Position numbers and translations under genes: made by a program. From the NCBI GenBank assembly GCA_052387905.1, contig JBQTIR010000012.1, positions 58,179 to 122,178 on the forward strand: a stretch of 64,000 nt of DNA, read 5' to 3'. The DNA is from JBQTII01 sp052387905. Its GTDB lineage: Bacteria > Actinomycetota > Actinomycetes > Sporichthyales > Sporichthyaceae. Shown piece after piece: positions 1-8,693 of this stretch; the first letter of the stretch is position 1; each line of letters opens with the position of its first letter. The notes under the pieces are model-generated. The model had not been told where the DNA came from. It did no database searches and was given only the letters and a program-made list of their open reading frames with translations.

Positions 1-289
1 CGGGGTGTATGCGTGCCCGCCGGGTATCGACGCCGTGGATTCCTACTGGGGATCAGGTCTGTTCACCTGACCCATCACTGTTCGTGATGTCTGGCCTGTC
101 CTTATTGCCAGATCGGCACCCCCGAACGGCCTAACGCCATCACGAAGTGCACATCTTTTTGACTTGCCGTCACGAAGTCACCCGCAGCGGGGTTCGAGTC
201 TCCCCTGTTCGGCGGCATGCCGATGACGACCCGACCCCGCTACCGTCAAAGAGTCGCCACGGGGGTGGGACTCAGCAACAGGGGTGGTC
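1..289. other. Upstream non-coding region with small hairpins
   Basis: No convincing gene lies before the FHA gene. Two short perfect hairpins are visible: CATCAC/GTGATG around 73-89 and TCTGGC/GCCAGA around 91-113. A 13-bp imperfect direct repeat follows at 136-178. A tRNA T-arm-like string (GGTTCGAGTC) sits near 191-200, but no D-arm or anticodon arm could be folded, so it is not called as a tRNA. The region probably holds the promoter of the FHA gene and the 3' flank of whatever precedes the window. Confidence 0.5.
136..178. repeat. Short direct repeat, possible operator pair
   Basis: GCCATCACGAAGT (136-148) and GCCGTCACGAAGT (166-178) match at 12 of 13 positions. Their starts are exactly 30 bp apart, about three helical turns. 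They lie about 110 bp upstream of the FHA gene start. Two same-face half sites are typical of a dimeric regulator, but no regulator can be named. The spacing and identity are seen; the operator role is inference. Confidence 0.3.
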
Positions 290-895
290 ATGGTCGCGCA
301 TCTGGTTGTCTCTCGGCCTGAGGGTCCGGAGTTCATACCGCTACCGGGATTACCGGTGAGCTTGGGGCGTGCGGTCGCCAACGATCTGCAGCTCGAGGAC
401 GGGTCCGTGTCACGGGTACACGCCGTGGTGGAACCGCGATCCGGCGGGTGGTCGATCCGTGATCTCGGGTCCCGTAACGGCACCTTCATCAACGGCGAGC
501 GCATCCACACCGAGCGCGTGCTCCGTGACCGCGACGAGATCCGGATCGGTGGCATTCGCTTGGCGTTCCGACCGGATCCCGCACTGGCCGACTACTCCGA
601 CACGATCGCCGCCGAGCCGGCGCCGGAGCTGACGCGGCGCGAGCGCGATGTCCTCATGGCACTGTTCCAAACCTCGGGCACCTCAGGCATGTTCCTGGAA
701 CCGGCATCGACGCGCCAGGTCGCGGCGATGTTGTTCGTCACCGAGGCTGCGGTCAAGCAGCACCTGCTCAAGCTCTATGAGAAATTCAACATCGCGGCCG
801 GCGGTGACCGCCGCCGGGTGCAGCTCGCGAACGAGGCATTGCGGCGTGGCGCGGTGTCCTTCTCCGACGTCCGGGGTCTGATCTCCACCACCTAA
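290..895 (+). CDS. FHA domain protein with C-terminal HTH-like region
   Basis: A cytoplasmic phosphothreonine-binding signalling protein of about 201 residues. Residues 20-95 form a forkhead-associated (FHA) domain with the diagnostic GR, SRVHA and LGSRNGTFING motifs. These include the Arg, Ser and Asn that contact phosphothreonine. Residues 112-190 resemble a winged/LuxR-like helix-turn-helix (LTRRERDVL, then TEAAVKQHLLKLYEKF). It may therefore be a DNA-binding reader of protein phosphorylation. ATG at 290 is preferred over GTG at 284 because AGGGG lies about 6 bp before it. The stop codon overlaps that of the convergent Ser/Thr kinase gene, an obvious candidate partner. The FHA call is firm; the HTH role and the partnership are inference. 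Confidence 0.88.
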   Translation: MVAHLVVSRPEGPEFIPLPGLPVSLGRAVANDLQLEDGSVSRVHAVVEPRSGGWSIRDLGSRNGTFINGERIHTERVLRDRDEIRIGGIRLAFRPDPALADYSDTIAAEPAPELTRRERDVLMALFQTSGTSGMFLEPASTRQVAAMLFVTEAAVKQHLLKLYEKFNIAAGGDRRRVQLANEALRRGAVSFSDVRGLISTT

Positions 896-1905
896 AGCGT
901 CACCGCACCGGGATCTGACGCCGGATCACGCACCTGATGGGCGCCGCGCCTCCCCACCGGGGCGGCGCCCATCACGTCGGTCTCGTGGGTCCGTTCATGC
1001 GTTCTCTCGCCGGCGGGGAGGATGACGAAATCTCCCGCCGCGCCGCCGCCGCACCCTGCGGCCACCGAGAGCGCGGCGCCGAACTGGGCCGCGTCGCGAG
1101 GGCGCTGCGCCGGGTCCTTGGCGAGCGCGGCGTGCAGTACCCGCGCCACTTCCGCCGGGATTCCCGGCGGCAGCCCCGGGACCGGAGCGCTCGCTATCCG
1201 TAGGTACAGCGCAAGGAAGGACTCGTCGAGCGCGACGGTGAAGGGCGGGGCGCCGGTCAGCAGGAAGTAGATCGTTGCCGCCAAGGAGTAGACGTCGCCG
1301 GCCACCGAGCCCGGCGCGCCGTCCAGGGACTCCGGAGCGGCATAAGGCACCGAGGTCGGCACCCGGTCGCGGTGCGCCGGCCCGTCCCGGCGCACCGCGA
1401 CTCCGAAATCGGCAAGGAGGGGTTCGCCAAGGTCCGAGATCAGGACGTTGTGTGGCTTGACGTCACGGTGGACCGTGCCGGCGAGGTGGGCGCTGTGCAG
1501 CGCGCCGGCAAGTTTGACCCCGAGCGCCGCCGCGCGCTGCCAGCGCATCCGGCCGCCGGTGGCCACCTGATCAGCCAGGGTGCCGCGCCGGCAGTACTCC
1601 AGAATCAGATACGGCAGGCCGGTCGAGGTCGTGCCCATGGCGTGCACCCCGACCACGTGCGGATGAGCGGACAGCCGACCCAGCGCCACGCCCTCGTCGG
1701 CAAAGCGCCGCCGACCCGACTCACCGAGTCCGACGGCGGCGACTTTGACGGCCACCGGGCGAGCGAGGTCGCGCTGCCAGGCCCGGTAGATGACCGCGAA
1801 GCCACCGCGGGCGATCTCGACCGGCTCCCCCAGGCCCGCAATACCGAGATCGATCCCCCAGCGGGCAGCGGGCAGCCGGGTTCCGGTCGAATTCATGTGG
1901 TCCAC
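892..1905 (-). CDS. Soluble Ser/Thr protein kinase
   Basis: A Hanks-type (PknB family) kinase of 337 residues that phosphorylates proteins on Ser/Thr. Visible motifs are a glycine-rich loop (RGGFAVIY, 33-40), the catalytic Lys in VAVKVA (about 54), HRDVKPHN (147-153, catalytic Asp 148), DFG (166-168) and AAPE. Unlike PknA/PknB there is no transmembrane segment or PASTA domain. The last 50 residues are a low-complexity tail containing ERTHERTHE. The start is GTG at 1905, or ATG at 1896 three codons in. Its 3' end overlaps the convergent FHA gene by 4 bp. Kinase and FHA-HTH protein may form one phospho-signalling pair. Confidence 0.92.
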   Translation of the reverse strand: MDHMNSTGTRLPAARWGIDLGIAGLGEPVEIARGGFAVIYRAWQRDLARPVAVKVAAVGLGESGRRRFADEGVALGRLSAHPHVVGVHAMGTTSTGLPYLILEYCRRGTLADQVATGGRMRWQRAAALGVKLAGALHSAHLAGTVHRDVKPHNVLISDLGEPLLADFGVAVRRDGPAHRDRVPTSVPYAAPESLDGAPGSVAGDVYSLAATIYFLLTGAPPFTVALDESFLALYLRIASAPVPGLPPGIPAEVARVLHAALAKDPAQRPRDAAQFGAALSVAAGCGGGAAGDFVILPAGERTHERTHETDVMGAAPVGRRGAHQVRDPASDPGAVTL

Positions 1906-2034
1906 CAGAGCCTGCGCCTCCGCAACCGGGTCCTCCGGCCGCTGGGCCGGGTGAACGATTGCTGTGAGTCAACCGTGCCGATCAGATGCGCGAAGCATGA
2001 CAAGGCGGGACAGCTCCGCCCGAGTCCGACACCG

Positions 2035-2859
2035 CTACGGGGTGTAGTTCACCCGGGTGGCGTAGAAGGCGACCGCGGCCGCCGCCGCCACGTTGAGGGA
2101 GTCCACCTCGGCGCTCATCGGAATGCGAACGCGGACCTGGGCCGTGTCCAGCGCCCCGGCACTCAGTCCGCCACCCTCGGTACCGACCAGCCAGGCCAGG
2201 CGCGCCGGCGGCGCTGCGGCCAGCACGGCCAGATCCACCGCGCCGGGCGCCGGGGTCAGGGCGGCGGTGACGAAACCGGAGTTGTGCAGGATCGCCACCG
2301 ATTGCGGCCAGCTCCCCAGCCGCGCCCAGGGCAGCGTGAACACCGATCCCATCGAGGTGCGGATCGCCCGCCGGTACAGCGGATCCGCGCAGGCCGGGGA
2401 CACGAGCACCGCATCGATCCCGAGCGCCGCGGCGCTTCGGAAGATCGCGCCGAGGTTGGTGTGGTCAACGATGTCCTCGCACACCACGATCCTGCGTGCC
2501 GTCGCCACCAGGTCCACCGGATCCGGGAGCGGTCGACGGTTCATGGCGGCCAGCAGTCCCCGGTGTACATGATATCCCGTCAGATTCTCCAACAGCTCTG
2601 GCGGCGCCAGGTAAACCGGAGCGCCCCGCGCCGTCATGGCGGCGATCTGGTCAGCGGCCGGGGCGACGCGATTCGGGGCGAGCAGCAACGACCGAGGCGT
2701 GAAGCCGGCGGCCAGGGCCCGGTCGAGCACCGTCGCCCCCTCGGCGATGAAGATGCCGTCGGCTGGCTCGCGGCGCACGCGATGGCCGACATCGACCAGG
2801 CGCGCGTAGTCGGCCAGGCGGGGATCCGCGGCGTCGGTGATCTCGATGGGGCCGGTCAC
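2035..2859 (-). CDS. TrmH/SpoU family RNA 2'-O-methyltransferase
   Basis: A 274-residue SPOUT-superfamily methyltransferase that should transfer a methyl group from SAM to a ribose 2'-OH in tRNA or rRNA. The N-terminal third is a substrate-binding domain. The C-terminal half has the three family motifs: NLGAIFRSA (with the catalytic Arg), GTEGGGLS, and IPM followed by DSLNVAAAAAVAFY, which form the SAM-binding knot. The GTG start at 2859 overlaps the stop of the preceding cysG-like gene as GTGA, so translation is probably coupled. The exact RNA target cannot be read from sequence. Placement at the tail of the tetrapyrrole operon looks incidental. Confidence 0.9.
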   Translation of the reverse strand: MTGPIEITDAADPRLADYARLVDVGHRVRREPADGIFIAEGATVLDRALAAGFTPRSLLLAPNRVAPAADQIAAMTARGAPVYLAPPELLENLTGYHVHRGLLAAMNRRPLPDPVDLVATARRIVVCEDIVDHTNLGAIFRSAAALGIDAVLVSPACADPLYRRAIRTSMGSVFTLPWARLGSWPQSVAILHNSGFVTAALTPAPGAVDLAVLAAAPPARLAWLVGTEGGGLSAGALDTAQVRVRIPMSAEVDSLNVAAAAAVAFYATRVNYTP

Positions 2860-4103
2860 GGGATGGCGGGCAGGGCCGCACCGTCGCCGACCGCAACGAC
2901 AGCACCGATCACCACCACGGCCGGTGGCCGGATGCCGGCGGCGACGACCGCGTCGCCGACGCCGCCGAGGGTCGAACGCAGCGACCGCTGGGTGCCGGTG
3001 GTTCCCTCCTGCACGACGGCCACGGGAGTCGCCGGGTCGCGGCCGTGGGTGATCAGCGCGGCGGAGATCGCGGCGAGTTTGTCCACCGCCATCAGCAGCA
3101 CCAGGGTGCCGCGCATCTTGCCGAGGGCGGACCAGTCGGTGAGGGTGTCGGCGGCGTCGGGCCCGATATGGCCGGAGACCACGGTGAACTCGTGCGCGAC
3201 GCCGCGGTGGGTGACCGGGATCCCCAGGGCGGCAGGCACCGCGATCGAGCTACTGATGCCGGGGACGACCGTGCACGGGATGCCGGCCTCGGCACACGCG
3301 AGGGCTTCCTCGAAGCCGCGACCGAAGACATAGGGGTCCCCGCCCTTGAGCCGGACCACGAATTTCCCGGCGCGGGCGCGGGAGATCAGGCACTCGTTGA
3401 TCGCCTCCTGGGCCATGTAGCGCCCGTAGGGGATCTTCGAGGCGTCGACGACCTCGACGTGCGCGCCGAGTTCGGCCAGCAGAGCCGGCGGCGCGAGCCG
3501 GTCGGCGACGACGACGTCGGCCAGGGCGAGCAGGTGACGCCCGCGCACCGTGATCAGGTCCGGGTCGCCGGGTCCGCCGCCGACGAGCGCGACGCCGACG
3601 GGCTTGTCCCCCGGGGCCATCACGACCGCGGCGCCCTCGCGCAGCGCGGCGAGGATCGCGTCCCGGGCGGCTGCGGCGCGGCGGGGTCGACGACCGGCGA
3701 GCACCGAGACCGTCATGCCGTCGTAGCGCCCGGAGGCCGCGGTCCAGGCCGTCGCACTGCTGGCGTCGTCGGCCCGCACGCAGAAGATCCGGCGCTGCTG
3801 CGCATCGGCGGCGACCGCGGCATTGACGGCGGCGTCAGCGGTCAACGCCAGGGCGTACCAGACGTCGTCGAGATCTGACGGGGCATAGGGCCGTTGCTCC
3901 CAGCGAATCCGGCCATGATCCGCGAGGGCCTGCACGGACGGGGTGACCTCAGGTGAGACCAGGACGACGTCTGCGCGGGCATCCAGCAGCAACGGGATGC
4001 GGCGCGCGGCGACCTGCCCGCCCCCGACCACCAGCACCCGCAGCCCGGACAGCCGCAAGCCCACCGGGTACGGCAGCGCATCGTCCTCATGGGCACTCGT
4101 CAT
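2856..4103 (-). CDS. cysG: Siroheme synthase-like uroporphyrinogen-III C-methyltransferase
   Basis: Converts uroporphyrinogen III to precorrin-2 with two SAM molecules, the branch point to siroheme and cobalamin. It has 415 residues. The N-terminal 150 form a Rossmann precorrin-2 dehydrogenase-like domain (VVGGGQVAARR at 25-35). The C-terminal 250 form the SUMT/CobA methyltransferase, with VGGGPGDPDLIT, GRYMAQEAIN, RLKGGDPYVFGRG and VVPGISSS. It thus resembles CysG but is a little shorter. The start is ATG 4103 behind a strong GGAGGG. It sits downstream of bluB-cobT, cobC and cobB, with a 44-bp palindromic element between. A CobA role supplying precorrin-2 to B12 synthesis is likely, with siroheme as an alternative product. 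Confidence 0.92.
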   Translation of the reverse strand: MTSAHEDDALPYPVGLRLSGLRVLVVGGGQVAARRIPLLLDARADVVLVSPEVTPSVQALADHGRIRWEQRPYAPSDLDDVWYALALTADAAVNAAVAADAQQRRIFCVRADDASSATAWTAASGRYDGMTVSVLAGRRPRRAAAARDAILAALREGAAVVMAPGDKPVGVALVGGGPGDPDLITVRGRHLLALADVVVADRLAPPALLAELGAHVEVVDASKIPYGRYMAQEAINECLISRARAGKFVVRLKGGDPYVFGRGFEEALACAEAGIPCTVVPGISSSIAVPAALGIPVTHRGVAHEFTVVSGHIGPDAADTLTDWSALGKMRGTLVLLMAVDKLAAISAALITHGRDPATPVAVVQEGTTGTQRSLRSTLGGVGDAVVAAGIRPPAVVVIGAVVAVGDGAALPAIP

Positions 4104-4138
4104 CCGCGCCCCCTCCGGTTGCGGCCGGACAAGTCGTA

Positions 4139-4182
4139 GCGTCCGAAGAAGCGGTCGCTATTGCCACCACTCCTTCGGACGT
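4139..4182. repeat. 44-bp palindromic element, copy 1
   Basis: The left arm GCGTCCGAAG (4139-4148) pairs with the right arm CTTCGGACGT (4173-4182) around a 24-nt core holding TATTGC at the centre. It lies in the 97-bp gap between the bluB-cobT stop and the cysG start. Length, arm design and central hexamer match six other copies in this window. In this position it could act as an RNA hairpin separating cysG from the upstream cobalamin genes. No run of T follows either arm, so it is not a classical terminator. Confidence 0.85.
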
Positions 4183-4200
4183 CGGGGCTGTGTTCGGCGG

Positions 4201-5955
4201 TCACTTCTCGGTCACCCCGGCGGAGTCGAAGGTGGCGACCTCGGCCAGGGCACGGGCGGCTGCCTGCACCAGCGGCAGAGCGAGCAGTGCTCCGGTGCCC
4301 TCGCCCAGCCGCAGATCCAGATCGACGAGCGGGCGCAGACCCAGGTGCGCCAGTGCGACGGTGTGTCCTGGCTCCGCCGAGCGATGCCCGGCGATCCAGG
4401 CGGACGGGGCGTGCGGCGACAGCGCGGCGGCGACCAGGGCAGCAGCGCCGGCGATCACCCCGTCGAGCACCACCGGCGTGCGCAGCGCCGCGGCGCCGAG
4501 TAGCAGCCCGACCAGCCCCGCGTGCTCGAGCCCACCGACCGCAGCGAGGACCCCGATCGGGTCGGCGACCTCCGGCGCGTGCAGGTCCAGGGCAGCGGAG
4601 ATCACGGAAATCTTGTGCGCATGCATCGCGTCGTCGATGCCGGTACCCCGGCCGGTGACCGTCGCCGGTGACGCCCCGGTGAATACCGCGATCAGCGCGG
4701 CCGAGGCGGTCGTGTTCGCGATCCCCATGTCGCCGCCGAGCAGGGCTCGGTTTCCAGCAGCAACCAGATCACGGGCGACCTCGATGCCCACCTCGATCGC
4801 GGCAATTGCCTGCTCCCGGGTCATCGCCGGCCCTGCGGTCATGTCAGCAGTCCCGGCGCGGACCTTGCGCGGCAGCAGTCCCGGCACGGCGTCCAGCGGC
4901 GACGCCACGCCGATGTCGACGACCAGCACCTCGGCGCCGACCTGCGCCGCGAAAGCGTTCACGACCGCGCCCCCGGCGAGGAAGTTCGCCACCATCTGCG
5001 CGGTGACCTCCTGCGGCCACGGCGTCACGCCCTGGGCGTGCACGCCGTGGTCGGCAGCGAAGATCGCGACGGCGGCCGGCTCCGGAATCGGCGCAGGGCA
5101 ACGGCCGGCAAGGCCGGCCAGCTGGATCGAGACGTCCTCCAGCACGCCCAGCGCGCCGGCGGGCTTGGTCATGCGCGCCTGGCGCTCGCGCGCCGCGGCG
5201 GTTGCGGCGGCATCCGCGGGGCCGATCGCGGCCAATGTCTCCTCGAGCAGGTTCATGGCTTCGGCTCCCGGTAGTCCTCGTTGACCGAATTCTTCCGAAT
5301 GGACCGCCCAGGCCAACGGGCGGCGTCTGGCCCACCCGGCGCGGGCCAGTTCCGGAGTCTCGCCGAACGAGGCGACGTGTCCCACGCAGAGGTAGGCGAC
5401 GACGTCGACGTGGGCAGGCAGACGCAGCTGTGCGTGCAGGTCGACGGGGTCGAAGAAGCTCACCCACCCCACCCCCAGACCCTCGGCCCGGGCCGCCAGC
5501 CAGAGGTTCTGCACCGCGGCAGCCGCGGAGTGCGCGGCGGTCTCCGGCTGGAAAGTGCGCCCGAGCGTGTGGCGGCCACCGCGGGTGGGGTCGCAGGTGA
5601 CGACGATCCCCACCGGGGCATCGTCGATCGCCTCGACCCGCAGGGCGGCGAAGGCGCGAGCCCGGGCAGGGGGCAGGGACGCGGCGTACCTCGCGCGCGC
5701 CTGGGCCGCCAACGAGGCCAGGGCGGCGCGGGTCGCGGCCGAGCGGATCACCACAAAGTCCCACGGTTGGCACAGCCCGACGCTGGGCGCGATGTGGGCC
5801 GCCCCCAGAATCCGGATGAGGATCTCGTCGTCAACGGCGTCGGGCAGGAAGCCGTTGCGCACATCGCGGCGGGCGGCCAGCACGTCGTAGACCGCGGTCC
5901 GCGCGGCAGCACTGAAGGCGGGCGCGCGCGGCCCGGCCGGTGGCGTCGCGTTCAG
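4201..5955 (-). CDS. bluB-cobT: BluB-CobT fusion: DMB synthase / DMB phosphoribosyltransferase
   Basis: One polypeptide carries two consecutive steps for the B12 lower ligand. The N-terminal 225 residues are BluB, a flavin-destroying nitroreductase-fold enzyme that makes 5,6-dimethylbenzimidazole from FMNH2 (RRDVRNGFLPD, APSVGLCQPWDF, GVGWVSFFDP). The C-terminal 345 are CobT, which transfers phosphoribose from nicotinate mononucleotide to DMB (ADHGVHAQGVTPWP, GRGTGIDDAMHAHK, EGTGALLALPLV with the catalytic Glu). The start is unclear. The frame reaches a TTG at 6057 deep inside cobC, but CTG at 5955 overlaps the cobC stop as CTGA behind GGAG, mirroring the GTGA overlaps upstream. The fusion is seen directly; the CTG start is inference. 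Confidence 0.9.
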   Translation of the reverse strand: MNATPPAGPRAPAFSAAARTAVYDVLAARRDVRNGFLPDAVDDEILIRILGAAHIAPSVGLCQPWDFVVIRSAATRAALASLAAQARARYAASLPPARARAFAALRVEAIDDAPVGIVVTCDPTRGGRHTLGRTFQPETAAHSAAAAVQNLWLAARAEGLGVGWVSFFDPVDLHAQLRLPAHVDVVAYLCVGHVASFGETPELARAGWARRRPLAWAVHSEEFGQRGLPGAEAMNLLEETLAAIGPADAAATAAARERQARMTKPAGALGVLEDVSIQLAGLAGRCPAPIPEPAAVAIFAADHGVHAQGVTPWPQEVTAQMVANFLAGGAVVNAFAAQVGAEVLVVDIGVASPLDAVPGLLPRKVRAGTADMTAGPAMTREQAIAAIEVGIEVARDLVAAGNRALLGGDMGIANTTASAALIAVFTGASPATVTGRGTGIDDAMHAHKISVISAALDLHAPEVADPIGVLAAVGGLEHAGLVGLLLGAAALRTPVVLDGVIAGAAALVAAALSPHAPSAWIAGHRSAEPGHTVALAHLGLRPLVDLDLRLGEGTGALLALPLVQAAARALAEVATFDSAGVTEK

Positions 5956-7034
5956 GGGGAACTCCGCGGACCGGCGTCGGATCCCATCAGCAAGCCCTGC
6001 CAGGCGGCGAGCAGACGATCGGTGGTCGCAGCATCGCGCACCGCGATCCGCAGCCAATCCGGACCGAGGCCGGGGAAGGTGTCCCCGCGGCGCACAGCGA
6101 AACCGCGCTCGCGCAGACGGGCGCGGACCTGCGCACCGCCGCTGACCTCGACCAGCACGAACGGTCCGGCCGGGTCCGGCACCGCGTTGACGCCGGGGAT
6201 CCGGGCCAGGCCGGCCATCAGATGCGTGCGCTGACGCATGATCACCATGGCCTCTGCGGTGACGGTGTCCACGGCTCCCGGCGCGTTGCAGGCCAGGGCC
6301 GCGGCCAGCGCGGGAGAGCTCACCGACCAGTGCGGCTGGACACGAGCCAGGGCGGCGATCTGCTCGGGTTCACTCAGCACGTATCCCACCCGCAGGCCGG
6401 CCAGACCCCAGGTCTTGGTGAGGCTGCGCACGACGATCACGCCGGGCAGATCCCGCCTGCTCGCCAGGGACTCCGGTTCCCCGGGGACCGCGTCCATGAA
6501 GGCCTCATCGACGACGATGATGCGTCCCGGGCGGGCCAGCGCCGCGATGTCCGCGCTCGCGTGCAGCCGCGAGGTGGGATTGGTGGGATTGCCCAGGACG
6601 ACGAGGTCGGCCTCCGGTGGAACCTGCGCCACGTCGAGGCGGAAGCCGGTTTCCGCGCGCAGCAGGAGCCGGCGCACCGGGTGACCCGCCACCCGCAGGG
6701 CGAGTTCGGGTTCGGTGAACTGCGGGTGGACCACGACCGCGCACTGCGGGCGCAGCGCACGGGCAATCAGGGTGAACGCCTCGGCCGCGCCGGCGGTGAG
6801 CAGGACCTCGTCGGGGTTCCGGTGGTGCCGGGCCGCGACGGCGGCCCGCGCCGCCTCCGGGCGCGGATAGGCGGCGATGTCGACCACCGCCTCGGTGATG
6901 ACCTGGCGCAGCCAGACCGGCGGCATCCCTGGGCGCACGTTCACCGCCAGGTCGACCAGCCCGGGGGCGAGTTCGGTGTCCCCGTGGTGACGCAGCATCA
7001 GTTCGTCGTCGATCGGCTCGCTGCGCTCGCTCAC
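5952..7034 (-). CDS. cobC: CobC-like PLP-dependent aminotransferase
   Basis: A fold-type I PLP enzyme of 360 residues, placed with the cobalamin CobC/CobD group (threonine-phosphate decarboxylase) that makes the (R)-1-amino-2-propanol phosphate linker. Key sites are NPTNPTS (substrate/PLP Asn), VVDEAFMD (PLP Asp) and SLTKTWGLAGLR (Schiff-base Lys). The GTG start at 7034 overlaps the cobB stop as GTGA. This start also removes a long spurious upstream extension of the frame. Histidinol-phosphate aminotransferase is the nearest alternative family, but position between cobB and cobT argues for the cobalamin role. Its product would be joined to the corrin by CobD at 16.2-17.2 kb. Confidence 0.88.
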   Translation of the reverse strand: MSERSEPIDDELMLRHHGDTELAPGLVDLAVNVRPGMPPVWLRQVITEAVVDIAAYPRPEAARAAVAARHHRNPDEVLLTAGAAEAFTLIARALRPQCAVVVHPQFTEPELALRVAGHPVRRLLLRAETGFRLDVAQVPPEADLVVLGNPTNPTSRLHASADIAALARPGRIIVVDEAFMDAVPGEPESLASRRDLPGVIVVRSLTKTWGLAGLRVGYVLSEPEQIAALARVQPHWSVSSPALAAALACNAPGAVDTVTAEAMVIMRQRTHLMAGLARIPGVNAVPDPAGPFVLVEVSGGAQVRARLRERGFAVRRGDTFPGLGPDWLRIAVRDAATTDRLLAAWQGLLMGSDAGPRSSP

Positions 7035-8524
7035 CGCCGGTCGCCGACCACCCGGCGCGCGGCCGCCACGATGCGCGTCGCGATCCGCGGGCGTCCGGCC
7101 CAGTGCAGGTGCAGATACGAAGCGTGCAGGGCGCCCCGCACATGACCTTCGAATCCCTGGGCGCCGGTGATGAACTCCCAGGCCGGTCCCCCGTGCCCGG
7201 CGGAGAAATCGCCAACGACTCCGTCGCCGTCGACGCGGTTCTCGCCAGCGGGGGGCAGGGCACTCGTGCGGTGGAATTCGTGCCCGCGGATGCGCTCCCC
7301 GGCACGGGCGATCACCGAATCCGTCGCGGCCAGCGCCTCGCGGTAGCCCACGGTCAGGCGCGGGGTCATCGCGGCGTCGACGTCCAGGGCCCCGCACATC
7401 GGGGCGCCGTCCAGGGTGCGCGCGAGGTAGAGCAGCCCGGCGCACTCCCCGACCACGACACCTCCGGTGGCGGCCAGATCGGCAATGTCCTTGCGCAGAC
7501 GCTCGTTCTCGCTCAGAGCACCGGCGTAGACCTCGGGGAAGCCACCCCCGATGACCACGCCGACGGTGCCGGTCGGCAGCGACTCGTCGCGGAGTGGGTC
7601 GAAGGTGACCACGTCGGCGCCGGCCGCGCGCAGCAGCTCGGCGTGCTCGGTGTAGCTGAAGGTGAAGGCCGGGCCGGCGGCCATCGCGATCCGGGGCCGG
7701 GACCCATCGAGTCCTCGCGGGCGCGGTCCCACTGCCAGCTGGGGGTCCCAGGGCGAGGCGCTGAGCCGGCTGGCCGAGGACGCCAATGCGGCGAGGGCTT
7801 GCAGGTCGCACGTGCGGGCCACCAGCTCTCCCATGGCCGCGACCGCGTCGAGCGCGTCGGCGGCGCGTTCCGCGGCCGGGACCAGCCCGAGATGGCGAGC
7901 AGGGGTGGCAACGCAGTCCTGACGGCGGATTGCGCCGAGCACCACGGTGCCGTGCGCGCGCAGGGCGTCGCGCAGGATCTGCTCGTGCCGGTCGGAACCG
8001 ACGCGGTTGAGGATCACCCCGCCCAGGCGGACCCGGGGGTCGTAGGTGGCAAACCCGTGAACGAGCGCGGCGACAGAACGGGCCTGCGCCGCTGCGTCCA
8101 CGACCAGCACGACCGGGGCATCCAGCAGGCGTGCCACGTGGGCTGTGGAGGCGAAGTCGTCGATCCCGTCCGCGCCGCCGGTCACGCCGTCGAACAGGCC
8201 CATGACGCCTTCGACGACGGCGATGTCTGCGTCTGCTGCGCCGTGCAGGAACAGCGGGGCGATCAGCTCAGGAGCGGTGAGCCAGGCGTCGAGGTTGCGG
8301 GCCGGGCGGCCGGCGGCGAGTGCGTGGTAGCCCGGGTCGATGTAGTCCGGGCCCACCTTGTGCGGGGACACCGTCATGCCGTGGGTGCGCAAGGCGGCGA
8401 TCAGGCCGGTGGCGACCGTGGTCTTGCCGTGCCCGCTCGCCGGGGCCCCGATCACCAGGCGCGGCGGACCGCCGGCGGACCGGGTACGGACCACTGGGCG
8501 CGATCCAGCGCTGACCTCACTCAC
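7031..8524 (-). CDS. cobB: Cobyrinic acid a,c-diamide synthase
   Basis: An ATP- and glutamine-dependent amidase that amidates the a and c side chains of (hydrogeno)cobyrinic acid. It has 497 residues. An N-terminal dethiobiotin-synthetase-like ATPase domain (ASGHGKTTVATGL, HKVGPDYIDPGYH) is followed by a class I glutamine amidotransferase domain with nucleophile Cys in VVGECAGLLYL and a C-terminal His pair in ASYLHLHW. GTG 8524 is chosen because the frame upstream runs through a dispersed repeat. The 3' end couples by GTGA to cobC. A 169-bp gap with that repeat separates it from the sortase gene, so it may have its own promoter. Confidence 0.93.
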   Translation of the reverse strand: MSEVSAGSRPVVRTRSAGGPPRLVIGAPASGHGKTTVATGLIAALRTHGMTVSPHKVGPDYIDPGYHALAAGRPARNLDAWLTAPELIAPLFLHGAADADIAVVEGVMGLFDGVTGGADGIDDFASTAHVARLLDAPVVLVVDAAAQARSVAALVHGFATYDPRVRLGGVILNRVGSDRHEQILRDALRAHGTVVLGAIRRQDCVATPARHLGLVPAAERAADALDAVAAMGELVARTCDLQALAALASSASRLSASPWDPQLAVGPRPRGLDGSRPRIAMAAGPAFTFSYTEHAELLRAAGADVVTFDPLRDESLPTGTVGVVIGGGFPEVYAGALSENERLRKDIADLAATGGVVVGECAGLLYLARTLDGAPMCGALDVDAAMTPRLTVGYREALAATDSVIARAGERIRGHEFHRTSALPPAGENRVDGDGVVGDFSAGHGGPAWEFITGAQGFEGHVRGALHASYLHLHWAGRPRIATRIVAAARRVVGDRR

Positions 8525-8597
8525 CCGTCGACGGTACGTGCCTGCGGCAGCGGCGCCAATGCCGGGGTGGCGCCGGGGCCACGGTCTTCGGTGATCA

Positions 8598-8651
8598 GCC
8601 GGGATGCATGCCAAGGCCGAGGAGGAGGCCGATACCGCACTTGTATCGGCT
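8598..8651 (-). repeat. Dispersed repeat B, copy 1 (hairpin plus tail)
   Basis: GCCGATAC (8628-8635) and GTATCGGC (8643-8650) form a perfect 8-bp stem with a 7-nt loop. Read on the minus strand, the stem is followed by a CTCCTCCTC-rich tail and ATGCATCCCG. The same arrangement, with two or three differences over the first 39 nt, occurs in opposite orientation at 14061-14113. This copy lies between the sortase stop and the cobB start, upstream of cobB. The origin is unknown. It is not related by sequence to the 44-bp element. Confidence 0.75.
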
Positions 8652-8693
8652 CCGACGAGAACGCCGGCAGGCGCCCGGCTGGCGCCGAAGACT

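Noticed and set aside
122..212. tRNA-like segment with GGTTCGAGTC T-loop and CCGAAC/GTTCGG ends
   Set aside because: The T-stem has a mismatch and no D-arm, anticodon stem or acceptor of 7 bp could be formed; the 91-nt spacing is probably chance.
1372..3333. 653-codon plus-strand open frame
   Set aside because: It is antisense to the kinase, methyltransferase and cysG genes, has no family motif and reflects third-position GC bias.
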